DNA from: Thermoleophilaceae bacterium
GTDB taxonomy: Bacteria > Actinomycetota > Thermoleophilia > Solirubrobacterales > Thermoleophilaceae
NCBI GenBank assembly: GCA_013811765.1
Contig: JACCUO010000329.1
Span: 1 to 12,894, forward strand
DNA length: 12,894 bases
Direction of reading: 5' to 3'
The notes under the pieces are model-generated. The model did not search any database, had not been told where the DNA came from, and saw only the letters and a list, made by a program, of their open reading frames with translations. Below are positions 1 to 7,089 of the stretch, in pieces (the stretch's first letter is position 1; every line of letters begins with the position of its first letter). The translations under genes were made by a program, and so were the position numbers.

Positions 1-950
1 GGGCGGGGGCGGGCGTATCCGCCCTCCTCGCGGAGGCCGAGCGGGCCGGCGACGGCGTGGCGGGCGCCGACGCGGAGCTCGACGCGCTCGTACAGCGCCT
101 GCGCAGCGTGCGGCTCGAGGCGGAGGACCTCGGCAATGATCTCTGGCGCTATCTAGGTGGCCTGGAAGCAGACCCCGCCCGGCTGCACGGGCTCGAGGAG
201 CGCCTCGAGGCATATAACCGCGTGAAGCGAAAGCACGGCGGGGGCGTGGCGGAGGTGCTGGAGCACGCGCGGAGGTGCACTGTCGAGCACGAGCGGCTTG
301 AGAGGGCCGAGCTCACGCTGGAGCGCGCCGAGCAGGAGCTGGCCGAAGCCGTGGCCGGGCTCACCGAGCTCGCCTCCCGGCTCTCTGCGGCACGGCGGGA
401 AGCCGCACCCGAGCTGGCACGGCGGGTCGTGGAGGAGCTGGCGGGCCTAGCCATGGATGGTGCGGGCTTCACCGTGGAGCTCGAGCCGCTCCCGGAGATC
501 GGATCCGCGGGCGCCGAACGCGTGGACTTCATGCTCGCGTCCAATCCGGGCGTGCCGGCTGCGCCTGTGCGCGAGAGCGCTTCCGGCGGGGAGCTCTCGC
601 GCGTGATGCTCGCGCTGATGAGCGCCGCGGGCGCAGGTGGCTCGCCGACGCTCGTCTTCGACGAGGTGGACTCCGGGGTAGGCGGCCAGACGGCACGCGC
701 CGTCGGGGCGCGCCTGCGGGCGCTCGGCGCCGGCCGGCAGGTGCTGTGCATAACCCACCTGCCGCAGATCGCAGCGCTCGCAGAGCACCACTTCAGGATC
801 GAGAAAACGGCCACCGGGGAGGTCGCCCGCGCCAGCGTGGAGCGCCTCGGAGACGGCGGTGTCGTGGAGGAGCTCTGCCGGATGCTCGGCGCCGACACCT
901 CGGATGCCGGCGCGCGCCGGCACGCCAAGGAGCTCCTCGCGGCGGCCTGA
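1..950 (+). CDS. recN: DNA repair protein RecN, C-terminal part (5' truncated by window edge)
   Basis: RecN is a cytoplasmic SMC-like ATPase that acts early in recombinational repair of double-strand breaks. The reading frame is open from base 3, so the gene enters from outside the window. The GTG at 57 is only an internal valine. The visible part begins in the coiled coil, which is rich in Glu, Ala, Arg and Leu. It includes the family-typical segment [10 protein letters not shown] near 214-243, where the helix returns to the head. The C-terminal ATPase half has the ABC signature [12 protein letters not shown] (about 582-617), a Walker B stretch [13 protein letters not shown] (about 648-686) and the D-loop/switch region [14 protein letters not shown] (about 750-791). 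The frame ends in TGA at 948-950. The N-terminal Walker A motif lies outside the window. The next gene, pyrG, starts 133 bp downstream. The identification is very secure. Confidence 0.95.
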   Translation, partial: AGAGVSALLAEAERAGDGVAGADAELDALVQRLRSVRLEAEDLGNDLWRYLGGLEADPARLHGLEERLEAYNRVKRKHGGGVAEVLEHARRCTVEHERLERAELTLERAEQELAEAVAGLTELASRLSAARREAAPELARRVVEELAGLAMDGAGFTVELEPLPEIGSAGAERVDFMLASNPGVPAAPVRESASGGELSRVMLALMSAAGAGGSPTLVFDEVDSGVGGQTARAVGARLRALGAGRQVLCITHLPQIAALAEHHFRIEKTATGEVARASVERLGDGGVVEELCRMLGADTSDAGARRHAKELLAAA

Positions 951-985
951 TGCCCCTGGCCCCCGATCGTATCCGCGAAGGCCGC

Positions 986-991
986 TACCCT
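986..991 (+). promoter_or_regulatory. Possible -10 element (TACCCT) upstream of pyrG
   Basis: TACCCT fits the actinobacterial TANNNT -10 pattern. It lies 92 bp before the pyrG start, in the 133-bp recN-pyrG gap. No convincing -35 is seen at the right spacing. If it is used, the transcript would start near 998 and include the hairpin at 1029-1062. This is a weak motif-only call. Confidence 0.25.
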
Positions 992-1028
992 CATCTCGTG
1001 CTGTCAGGTCCGGTTCGCTCGGTTGCCT

Positions 1029-1062
1029 CCCTCGCCGAGTGGACCCCTCTTCGGAGCGAGGG
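1029..1062 (+). promoter_or_regulatory. Hairpin in the pyrG leader
   Basis: CCCTCG (1029-1034) pairs with CGAGGG (1057-1062), and CCGA (1035-1038) pairs with TCGG (1051-1054). The result is a roughly 10-bp stem with a two-base bulge (1055-1056) and a 12-base loop. It ends 21 bases before the pyrG start codon and just before the GGAGG ribosome-binding site at 1074-1078. No T-tract follows, so it is not a classic intrinsic terminator. Bacillus pyrG is known to be controlled by CTP-sensitive attenuation in its leader. Whether this hairpin does anything similar is inference. Confidence 0.35.
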
Positions 1063-1083
1063 CGCCCGCGCCCGGAGGGGCGG

Positions 1084-2757
1084 GTGACTGGCACCCGCTT
1101 CATCTTCGTCACCGGCGGCGTGGTGTCGTCCCTCGGCAAGGGGATAGCCGCGGCGTCGATCGGTCAGCTGCTCGTCTCGCGGGGCCTGTCGGTCTCCCTT
1201 CAGAAGTTCGACCCCTACATCAACGTCGATCCGGGCACGATGAGCCCCTTCCAGCACGGCGAGGTGTTCGTGACCGAGGACGGCGCGGAGACCGACCTCG
1301 ACCTCGGCCACTACGAGCGCTTCACCGACGTTAACTCCACACGCGGGTCAAACGTGACCACCGGGGCCATCTACGACGCGGTCATCCGCCGCGAGCGCCG
1401 CGGGGACTATGCCGGTGGCACCGTGCAGGTGATCCCCCACATAACGGACGAGATCAAGAGCCGCATCCGCAGGGTGGCCGAGGCCGAGGAGGTGGACTTC
1501 GTGATCACCGAGATCGGCGGGACCGTGGGGGACATCGAGTCGCTTCCGTTCCTCGAGGCGCTCCGTCAGTTCCAGGTCGACGAGGGGCGCGAGCGCTGCA
1601 TGTTCCTGCACCTCACGCTCGTCCCGTACCTGGGCCATGCCGGTGAGCTGAAGACCAAGCCGACCCAGCATTCTGTCCAGGAGCTTCGGCGGATCGGCAT
1701 CCAGCCGGACATGGTGATGTGCCGCAGCGAGGAATCCGTGTCGCGTGAGATCCGGGAGAAGATCGCCCTGTTCGTGAACCTCCCGGTCGAATCGGTCGTG
1801 TCCGCCCGGGACGTCGACTCGATCTACAAGGTGCCGCTCTACTTTCGTGCCGAGGGCGTGGATGACCAGGTGCTCGAGCACTTCGGGATCGAGACCGAGT
1901 CGCCCGACCTCTCCGGGTGGGAAGCGCTCGTCAAGCGCTACGACACCGAGGGGCCGCTCGTGCGGATCGGCCTGGTCGGCAAGTACACAAAGCTTGCGGA
2001 CGCCTACCTGTCGGTGATCGAGGCGCTTGGCCACGCCGGCGCCCACCACGGCTGCAAGGTGGACGTGCGATGGGTGGACTCCGAGGGCCTCACCAGCGGC
2101 GAGACCCCCGAAGACCTGGACGAGTGCCACGGCATCCTGATACCCGGAGGGTTCGGCCTGCGCGGGATCGAGGGCAAGATCCGCGCCGCCCGGTACGCGC
2201 GCGAGAACCGGGTGCCCTACCTGGGAATCTGTCTCGGGATGCAGATCGCCGTGTCCGAGTTCGCGCGTCACATGGCGGACATGGACGGGGCCAACTCGAC
2301 CGAGTTCGACCCCGAGACCCCTTTCCCGGTGGTCGACCTGCTGCCCGAGCAGAAGGAGGTGCGCGACATGGGAGGGACCATGCGCCTGGGGGCAGACCCC
2401 GTGAAGCTGCACGAGGGCACGCGCGCTCGCGAGGTCTACGGCGAACCGGTGATCTACGAGCGCCACCGCCACCGCTACGAGGTCAACAACCACCTTCGCC
2501 GGCGCCTGGAGGCCGCGGGCCTCGTCTGCTCGGGTACCTCGCCGGACGACCGGCTCGTGGAGCTGGTCGAGCTGCCGGACCACCCGTTCTTCCTCGCCTC
2601 GCAATTTCACCCCGAGTTCAAGTCCCGCCCGCTGCGCCCGCAGCCGCTGTTCCGTGAGTTCGTGGGGGCCGCACTGCGCCGGGCCGGTGAAGAGGCGCCG
2701 GAGGTTGAGCCGTCCGTGGTGGCGAGCGAGCCGCTCGACGCCGAATCCCGGGCGTGA
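1084..2757 (+). CDS. pyrG: CTP synthase (glutamine-hydrolysing)
   Basis: CTP synthase catalyses the last step of de novo pyrimidine nucleotide synthesis: UTP + ATP + glutamine gives CTP. The start is GTG at 1084, with GGAGG at 1074-1078. From there the protein begins [20 protein letters not shown], the exact family N-terminus. An open frame runs upstream to 859 but codes for nothing plausible. The product is 557 aa (E. coli PyrG is about 545). The amidoligase domain has the nucleotide-binding SSLGKG (K19) and the strongly conserved [13 protein letters not shown] and [10 protein letters not shown] blocks. The C-terminal class I glutamine amidotransferase domain has the oxyanion stretch PGGFGLRG, the nucleophile Cys383 in LGICLGMQ, and the His509-Pro-Glu511 of the triad in QFHPEF. 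An acidic tail of about 25 residues follows the usual end. The stop overlaps the start of the following peptidase gene (GTGA), which suggests translational coupling. Confidence 0.97.
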   Translation: MTGTRFIFVTGGVVSSLGKGIAAASIGQLLVSRGLSVSLQKFDPYINVDPGTMSPFQHGEVFVTEDGAETDLDLGHYERFTDVNSTRGSNVTTGAIYDAVIRRERRGDYAGGTVQVIPHITDEIKSRIRRVAEAEEVDFVITEIGGTVGDIESLPFLEALRQFQVDEGRERCMFLHLTLVPYLGHAGELKTKPTQHSVQELRRIGIQPDMVMCRSEESVSREIREKIALFVNLPVESVVSARDVDSIYKVPLYFRAEGVDDQVLEHFGIETESPDLSGWEALVKRYDTEGPLVRIGLVGKYTKLADAYLSVIEALGHAGAHHGCKVDVRWVDSEGLTSGETPEDLDECHGILIPGGFGLRGIEGKIRAARYARENRVPYLGICLGMQIAVSEFARHMADMDGANSTEFDPETPFPVVDLLPEQKEVRDMGGTMRLGADPVKLHEGTRAREVYGEPVIYERHRHRYEVNNHLRRRLEAAGLVCSGTSPDDRLVELVELPDHPFFLASQFHPEFKSRPLRPQPLFREFVGAALRRAGEEAPEVEPSVVASEPLDAESRA

Positions 2758-3938
2758 CGCAAGCCCCCACTGCGGGCCCGAGCACCGCGGCCGGCCCCGC
2801 CCTGAAGCCGCCACCGGCCCGCGCCGAAGAGCGTGACCGGCTGGCGGAGGACTTCGTACGCCTGTGCGAGATCGAGAGCCCGTCCGGAAGCGAGCGGGAG
2901 ATGGCCGACGCCGTCTCGGCGGAGCTGCGCGCCGCCGGAATCGAAGTGCACGAGGACGAGAGCGGGCGAGCCACCGGGTCGCAGGCCGGAAACCTGCTGG
3001 CCCGGCTACCGGGACCCGAGGGCGCGCGCACGATCCTGCTCTGTGCCCATCTCGACACGGTGCCGCTCGCGGCCCCCGTGCAGGTCTTGCGTGAGGCCGG
3101 CGCCTTCCGCAACGCGCACGAGGCGATCCTCGGCGCAGATAACAAGGCCGCTGTGGCGGTGCTGCTCGGGGTGGGGCGGCGGCTCGCCGCCGAGGGCTCT
3201 CCGGTGGGAGTCGAGCTGCTCTTCACCACCTGCGAGGAGCTGGCGCTGCGCGGGGTCAAGGAGGTCGACCGCACCGCCCTTCACGCCGAGTTCGGGTTCG
3301 TATTCGACCACGCGAGCCCGATCGGGGAGCTGATCGTGGCGGCGCCCACCTACTACCGGGTCGAAGCCCGGTTCCACGGAGCAGCGGCTCACGCGGGTAT
3401 CCGGCCCGAGGACGGTCGCAGCGCGATCGGCGCGGCCGTCACGGCGCTCGCCGGGTTGCCCACGGGCCGGCTGGACTCCGAGACCACGGCGAACATAGGC
3501 GTGATTGAGGGGGGAAGCGCGGCAAACGTGGTGGCAGAGCACTGCCGCCTCGAGCTCGAGGTCCGCAGCCTCGATGACGAGCGGGCGAGCTCGGTGGTCG
3601 GGGAGGTGGTCGACCGTATGGCCGAGGCGGCCAGCGAGGCGGAGTGCGATGTGGAGACGACCGTGGAGCAGCTCTTTCGCGCGTACCGGCTGGCGCGCTC
3701 CACCCCTGTGGTCCGGGCGGCCGCGGCGGCGCTCGAGGCGGGCGGGATCGAGCCCATCTACGTGGCCACGGGAGGAGGAAGCGACGCCAGCGCGCTGATC
3801 GCCGCCGGCCTGCCGGTCCTCAACGTGGCCAACGGCACCGAGCGCAACCACCAGCCTGACGAGTCGGTCACCGTGGAGGCACTCGAGACGGTGCTCGATC
3901 TGACGTTCGCGATAATCGCCCGATCGGCGGAGGTCTAG
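2754..3938 (+). CDS. M20-family metallopeptidase, PepT-like
   Basis: This is a zinc-dependent exopeptidase of the M20 family, most like the cytoplasmic tripeptidase (PepT-like/YqjE-like) branch. Its real substrate cannot be read from sequence. The start is GTG 2754, overlapping the pyrG stop by 3 nt. The first ~20 residues are Pro/Ala rich, so a later start is possible. The metal and catalytic residues are all visible: H99 and D101 in AHLDTVP, the bridging D129 in GADNK, E161-E162 in TTCEEL, D185 in FDH, and H366 in [11 protein letters not shown]. The lid/dimerisation domain lies between D185 and the C-terminal catalytic part, including [16 protein letters not shown] and [10 protein letters not shown]. 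The length of 394 aa is normal for the family. It lies between pyrG and the Nudix gene. I recall a related peptidase (yqjE) in the same general Bacillus region as nudF and xerD. Family assignment is firm; the exact specificity is not. Confidence 0.9.
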   Translation: MTQAPTAGPSTAAGPALKPPPARAEERDRLAEDFVRLCEIESPSGSEREMADAVSAELRAAGIEVHEDESGRATGSQAGNLLARLPGPEGARTILLCAHLDTVPLAAPVQVLREAGAFRNAHEAILGADNKAAVAVLLGVGRRLAAEGSPVGVELLFTTCEELALRGVKEVDRTALHAEFGFVFDHASPIGELIVAAPTYYRVEARFHGAAAHAGIRPEDGRSAIGAAVTALAGLPTGRLDSETTANIGVIEGGSAANVVAEHCRLELEVRSLDDERASSVVGEVVDRMAEAASEAECDVETTVEQLFRAYRLARSTPVVRAAAAALEAGGIEPIYVATGGGSDASALIAAGLPVLNVANGTERNHQPDESVTVEALETVLDLTFAIIARSAEV

Positions 3939-4490
3939 GTGGGCTTCGAGCGGATCGCCAGCGAGGAGATCTGGCAGGGCCACATCGGGGGCGTGCGGAT
4001 CGACACCTTCCGCTACGAGGACGGCGAGGAGGCCACGCGCGAGATCGTGACCCACCCGGGCGCCGTCACCGTTCTGCCCTTTGACCCCCCATCACGGGGG
4101 GTAGGCGGCGGGCACGTCTGGCTGGTGCGCCAGCCACGCGAGCCGGTGGGGGAGCAGGCGCTGCTGGAGCTGCCGGCCGGCAAGATCGACGTGGAGGGGG
4201 AGGATCTCCTGGAGACGGCCAAGCGCGAGCTGGCGGAGGAGATCGGCATGGGCGCGCGAGCGTGGCGGCACCTGGTGAGCTTCTACAACTCGCCGGGCCT
4301 GCTCTCCGAGGAGAACCACCTGTTCCTCGCCGAGGGTCTCTACGAGCAGAGCGCGGACTCCGGGGAGGAAGAGCGCATCGAGATCGTGCAGCTGCCGGTC
4401 GCCGACCTCGACGCGACAATCCCGACCCTCAAGGACGCAAAGACACTGATCGGACTGCTCTGGCTGCGCAGCTTCGTGCTCGGGAGCTGA
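3939..4490 (+). CDS. Nudix hydrolase, ADP-ribose pyrophosphatase-like
   Basis: It probably hydrolyses ADP-ribose or related nucleoside diphosphate sugars to a nucleoside monophosphate, clearing reactive metabolites in the cytoplasm. The Nudix box runs from G81 to G103: G81, E88, then the core RELAEEIG (R96-E97-L98, E100-E101, G103). One extra residue sits between the first Gly and Glu, as in other actinobacterial members. The upstream ELPAG (77-81) and downstream SFYNSPGLLSEENHLFLAEGL are typical of the ADP-ribose pyrophosphatase subgroup. The length of 183 aa is usual. The start is GTG directly after the peptidase TAG, with GGAGG at 3929-3933, five bases upstream. An insert-like loop (about residues 48-58, Pro/Gly rich) is encoded by a perfect inverted repeat (4084-4102). 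Context with pyrG and xerD matches the M. tuberculosis Rv1699-Rv1700-Rv1701 order. The exact substrate is inferred. Confidence 0.9.
   Translation: MGFERIASEEIWQGHIGGVRIDTFRYEDGEEATREIVTHPGAVTVLPFDPPSRGVGGGHVWLVRQPREPVGEQALLELPAGKIDVEGEDLLETAKRELAEEIGMGARAWRHLVSFYNSPGLLSEENHLFLAEGLYEQSADSGEEERIEIVQLPVADLDATIPTLKDAKTLIGLLWLRSFVLGS
4084..4102. repeat. Perfect 7-bp inverted repeat inside the Nudix gene
   Basis: ACCCCCC (4084-4090), a 5-base loop ATCAC, then GGGGGGT (4096-4102). It would form a very stable small hairpin in DNA or mRNA. It encodes the Pro-Pro-Ser-Arg-Gly-Val-Gly part of a loop between two beta strands, a place where insertion is tolerated. It may simply be GC-rich drift, or a small insert. 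Confidence 0.5.
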
Positions 4491-4500
4491 CCCAGGGCCC

Positions 4501-4543
4501 ACGGAAGCCTCGTCCGTCAAGGGATTCGCGGGGCCGACGCGAA
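4501..4543 (+). promoter_or_regulatory. Two short hairpins in the Nudix-xerD gap
   Basis: The 63-bp gap before xerD holds two perfect short inverted repeats, both with 7-base loops: ACGGA/TCCGT (4501-4505 with 4513-4517) and TTCGCG/CGCGAA (4525-4530 with 4538-4543). The second stem overlaps the start of the GAAAGGG ribosome-binding site (4541-4547) and could mask it. No T-tract follows either stem. Short stems are common by chance at this GC content, so the functional call is weak. Confidence 0.3.
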
Positions 4544-4553
4544 AGGGTTGGGC

Positions 4554-5492
4554 GTGGCCACCATGGCGCGACCGGCCGACGTACGCCCATTCGAGCACCT
4601 CGTGCTGGACTTTCTCGCCTATCTCGAGTTCGAGCGGGGGCTCTCGCGCAACACGCTCGAGGCCTACCGCTCCGACCTGTTGCAGTTCGGGCGCTTCCTC
4701 GAGCAGAGGGGAGTGAGCGTGGTGGAAGCCGACGGCGCGGCCGTGGGCGACTTCCTCTCGGCGTTGGGCGGGACGGACGGTGGCGTTGCCGCTCCGGCGA
4801 CCATCCACCGCAAGGCTGCCTGCCTGCGCTCCTTCTACCGCCACCTGCGCCGCGAGGGCATCCGCGAGTCTGACCCGACCGCAAGCCTTAGCTCCCCGCG
4901 CCGTGGCCGGCGCCTCCCGCAGGTCCTCACCCGAGGCGAGGTTGCCCACCTGCTCGCCCAGCCCCGTGGCACCGCGCCGACCGATCTGCGTGACCGCGCC
5001 CTGCTCGAGCTGATGTACGCCTGCGGCCTGCGCGCCTCGGAGGCGACCGGCCTGGAGGTGGGCCACGTGGACCTCGAGGATCTGGTGCTGCGAGCCCAGG
5101 GGAAGGGCTCCAAGGAACGGCTGGTGCCGGTGGGAAAGGCGGCGGCCGACGCCGTGGGCCGGTATCTCGAGCGGGGCCGCCCGACGCTGGTCGGCACGGC
5201 CAACGAGACCCACCTCTTCCTGAACTTCCGCGGCGGGCCCCTCACGCGGCAGGGTCTTTACAAGATCGTCCGTCGGCACGCAACGAGCGCCGGATTGGCA
5301 GATCGCATGAGTCCCCACACCCTGCGCCATACATTCGCCACGCACCTCTTGGCCGGTGGCTGTGACCTGCGATCGGTACAGGAGATGCTCGGGCACGCAG
5401 ACGTGGCAACCACGCAGCTCTACACCCACCTTTCCAGCGAGCGCCTGAAGGACGTCTACTTCCGAGCGCATCCGCGGGCCACGGCCGGCTGA
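4554..5492 (+). CDS. xerD: Site-specific tyrosine recombinase XerD
   Basis: XerD works with XerC at dif to resolve chromosome dimers before division. The product is 312 aa from the chosen GTG at 4554, with GAAAGGG (4541-4547) six bases upstream. TTG 4548 and ATG 4563 are alternatives; ATG has no clear ribosome-binding site. The N-terminal core-binding domain (about residues 10-105) includes LEFERGLSRNTLEAYRSDL. The C-terminal catalytic domain has the complete set: R160 in CGLRASE, K184 in GKGSKERLVPVG, H255 and R258 in SPHTLRHTFATHLL, H281 in LGHADVATT, and the nucleophile Y290 in QLYTHLS. The C-terminus, ERLKDVYFRAHPRA, is of the XerD rather than phage-integrase type. I saw no dif-like sequence nearby. 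The gene closes the pyrG-peptidase-Nudix group and is separated from the next gene by 50 bp. Confidence 0.93.
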   Translation: MATMARPADVRPFEHLVLDFLAYLEFERGLSRNTLEAYRSDLLQFGRFLEQRGVSVVEADGAAVGDFLSALGGTDGGVAAPATIHRKAACLRSFYRHLRREGIRESDPTASLSSPRRGRRLPQVLTRGEVAHLLAQPRGTAPTDLRDRALLELMYACGLRASEATGLEVGHVDLEDLVLRAQGKGSKERLVPVGKAAADAVGRYLERGRPTLVGTANETHLFLNFRGGPLTRQGLYKIVRRHATSAGLADRMSPHTLRHTFATHLLAGGCDLRSVQEMLGHADVATTQLYTHLSSERLKDVYFRAHPRATAG

Positions 5493-5494
5493 TG

Positions 5495-5513
5495 GGCGCG
5501 CCGGCTCCGCGCC
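5495..5513 (+). terminator. Possible GC-rich hairpin after xerD
   Basis: GGCGCG (5495-5500), a 7-base loop, then CGCGCC (5508-5513), starting two bases after the xerD stop. A second palindrome, GGCGGCCGCC, follows at 5518-5527. No T-tract is present. It could be a U-less terminator or mRNA 3' stabiliser, but such stems are frequent in DNA this GC-rich. Confidence 0.3.
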
Positions 5514-5530
5514 GGGAGGCGGCCGCCTGC

Positions 5531-5542
5531 TAGAACCGGGCG
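5531..5542 (+). promoter_or_regulatory. Possible -10 (TAGAAC) giving a leaderless lipoprotein mRNA
   Basis: TAGAAC at 5531-5536 sits exactly 12 to 7 bases before the ATG at 5543. That is where a -10 box would be if transcription began at the A of the ATG. No Shine-Dalgarno motif lies before this start (only CCGGGCG). The last position of the box is C instead of the conserved T, and no -35 is evident, so confidence is low. Confidence 0.25.
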
Positions 5543-6202
5543 ATGGCCCGGCTCACCCCATCTGCTCTGGCGCTCGCGCTCGCACTCCCGCTCGGGCTCG
5601 TGGTGACCGCGGGCTGTGGCAACGACCGGATCGAGTCAGGCAGCCTGTTCGAGGCTCCCCGCGGACAGGCCGCCCAGGCCCTGCGCTACCCCGACGCCGG
5701 GTTGACCGTGTCGGTGCCGAAGGAGTTCTCGGTCAAGGCCGCAGCGGCGCCGCAGCTGTTTCGGGCCTCGCTGAACGAGGCCTTTCTGTCGAGCTTTGCC
5801 TACCGCCGGGAGGAGCAGCTGCCGAAGACCCGCGCGGAGCTTCGCACCGCCCGCCGCCGGCTCGTCGATGCCGCGAAGAAGCGGGACAAGACGTGGCGCC
5901 TGAGAAGCACCCGGCTGACCAAGGTCGCCGGTGCGCCCGCGATAGAGGTGGTGGGCGATCAGACGATCTTCATGGGCAGGCTGCGCATCCGTAGCCTGCA
6001 CGTCTACAAGGGCAACGGGGAGTACGTCGTGGAGCTTGCGGCGCCGCGAACCGCCTTCCGTGAGCTCGACCGGGCCAGCTTCCCAGGCATCCGCCGCAGC
6101 CTGAAGGTCACGGGGCGGGTGAAGAAGCCCAAGGCCCCCGCGAAGAAGATCCGGTCAAAGAAGGGTCCCTCCAAGGAGTCCTCCCGCGACAAGTCCGGCT
6201 GA
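5543..6202 (+). CDS. Hypothetical exported protein, probable lipoprotein
   Basis: I do not recognise this 219-aa protein. It begins with a basic N-terminus and an Ala/Leu-rich hydrophobic segment (residues 8-21). This ends in VVTAGC with Cys25 as the candidate lipidated residue. The lipobox is imperfect because Thr sits at -3, so a secreted or anchored form is also possible. The body (about 47-190) starts with YPDAGLTVSVPKEF and alternates beta-like strands with a charged helix. It ends with a strand and a FPGIRRSLKV segment. This outline resembles small PsbP/Mog1-like extracytoplasmic domains, but that is only an impression. The last ~28 residues are a Lys/Ser/Pro-rich, probably disordered tail. 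Its stop overlaps the mutM start (TGATG), so it is probably co-expressed with mutM and recO. No role in repair is implied by the sequence. Confidence 0.8.
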   Translation: MARLTPSALALALALPLGLVVTAGCGNDRIESGSLFEAPRGQAAQALRYPDAGLTVSVPKEFSVKAAAAPQLFRASLNEAFLSSFAYRREEQLPKTRAELRTARRRLVDAAKKRDKTWRLRSTRLTKVAGAPAIEVVGDQTIFMGRLRIRSLHVYKGNGEYVVELAAPRTAFRELDRASFPGIRRSLKVTGRVKKPKAPAKKIRSKKGPSKESSRDKSG

Positions 6203-7086
6203 TGCCCGAGCTACCCGAGGTCGAGACGGTCCGGCGCCAGCTCGCGCCGCGCATGCAGGGCCGGGTCCTGCGCGAGCTCGAGGTGCTCGACCCTCGCTGG
6301 TGTGCGCCGGCGCCCCCCGGGGAGGTCGCGGACGCGGCCCGGGGACGGCGGATCGAGCGCGTGGAGCGCCGTGGCAAGTACCTGTTGGTTGGATTGGCGG
6401 GAGGAGCGCAGGTCACGCTCGTGATGCACCTGCGGATGACCGGCACCCTGCTGCTGGTGGCCGGGCACGATGACCCGCCCGAGCGGCCCCATCTACGTGC
6501 GCGGCTCGAGCTCGACGATGGCCACCGGGTGCTGTTCTGTGACCAGCGACGGTTCGGCACCGGGGAGGTCCTGCTGGGGGCAGCAGCGGTGAACGACTAT
6601 TTCGACTCGCGGCTGGGCATCGAGCCGCTCTCTCCGGACTTCACCACCGAAGCGCTGCGCGCGCTCGCCCGCGGCCGCAAAGCTCCGGTGAAGGCGTTCC
6701 TGCTGTCGCAGGAGCGGATCGCAGGCGTCGGGAACATCTATGCCGACGAGGCGCTGTTCCGGGCCGGGGTCCACCCGCTGCGGCCCGTCGGCACGCTCCG
6801 GCCTGGGCAGATCGCGGCGCTGCGGGACGCGGTAGTCGAGTCACTCGAGGCCGGAATCGACGCCCGCGGAGCCACGATCGACGACTTCCGTCACGCCGAC
6901 GGCGCACGCGGGTCCTTCCAGGACCGCTTCCTGGTCCACCGCCGCGAGGGAGAGCCCTGCCCGCGCTGCGGATCGCCGATTCGCAAGCTGCGTGCGGCGG
7001 GCAGGGGCACCTATGTGTGCCCACGCTGTCAGCCGCGCCCGCGGGCGCGGCGATCGCCCGCGTCCGCCCTGCCACGCAAGATGTGA
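6202..7086 (+). CDS. mutM: Formamidopyrimidine-DNA glycosylase (MutM/Fpg)
   Basis: This is a bifunctional base-excision repair enzyme that removes 8-oxoguanine and formamidopyrimidines and nicks the abasic site. The N-terminus MPELPEVETV supplies the catalytic Pro2 (N-terminal after Met removal) and Glu3. K59 in RRGKYLL is the conserved lysine of the beta-hairpin. RMTG and DQRRFG carry the residues that fill the space left by the flipped base. The helix-two-turn-helix segment includes GVGNIYADEALF. A C-terminal zinc finger is complete: C253-x2-C256-x16-C273-x2-C276. The product is 294 aa, slightly longer than usual (about 270-290) because of a basic Arg/Pro/Ala tail after the finger. The ATG overlaps the upstream TGA by one base and has no clear ribosome-binding site, which points to coupled translation. 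recO follows after 3 bp. Confidence 0.96.
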   Translation: MPELPEVETVRRQLAPRMQGRVLRELEVLDPRWCAPAPPGEVADAARGRRIERVERRGKYLLVGLAGGAQVTLVMHLRMTGTLLLVAGHDDPPERPHLRARLELDDGHRVLFCDQRRFGTGEVLLGAAAVNDYFDSRLGIEPLSPDFTTEALRALARGRKAPVKAFLLSQERIAGVGNIYADEALFRAGVHPLRPVGTLRPGQIAALRDAVVESLEAGIDARGATIDDFRHADGARGSFQDRFLVHRREGEPCPRCGSPIRKLRAAGRGTYVCPRCQPRPRARRSPASALPRKM

Positions 7087-7089
7087 GGA

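Noticed and set aside
57..59. GTG as start of a short RecN-like protein
   Set aside because: The frame is open upstream to the window edge and reads as RecN coiled coil, so this is an internal valine.
859..1083. N-terminal extension of pyrG starting inside recN
   Set aside because: The extra 75 codons are Arg/Ser/Pro-rich without homology. The GTG at 1084 has a ribosome-binding site and gives the exact PyrG N-terminus.
1348..2814. Long minus-strand open frame (488 codons) opposite pyrG
   Set aside because: It lies wholly opposite the highly conserved pyrG and its translation shows no known domain. Long antisense frames are expected at this GC content.
4491..4553. dif-like XerCD site beside xerD
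   Set aside because: The hairpins here are GC-rich with 7-base loops and do not resemble two 11-bp Xer arms around an AT-rich 6-8 bp centre.
4092..5471. Long minus-strand open frame opposite the Nudix gene and xerD
   Set aside because: It spans two well-identified plus-strand genes and their gap and has no recognisable motif, so it is a GC-bias shadow.
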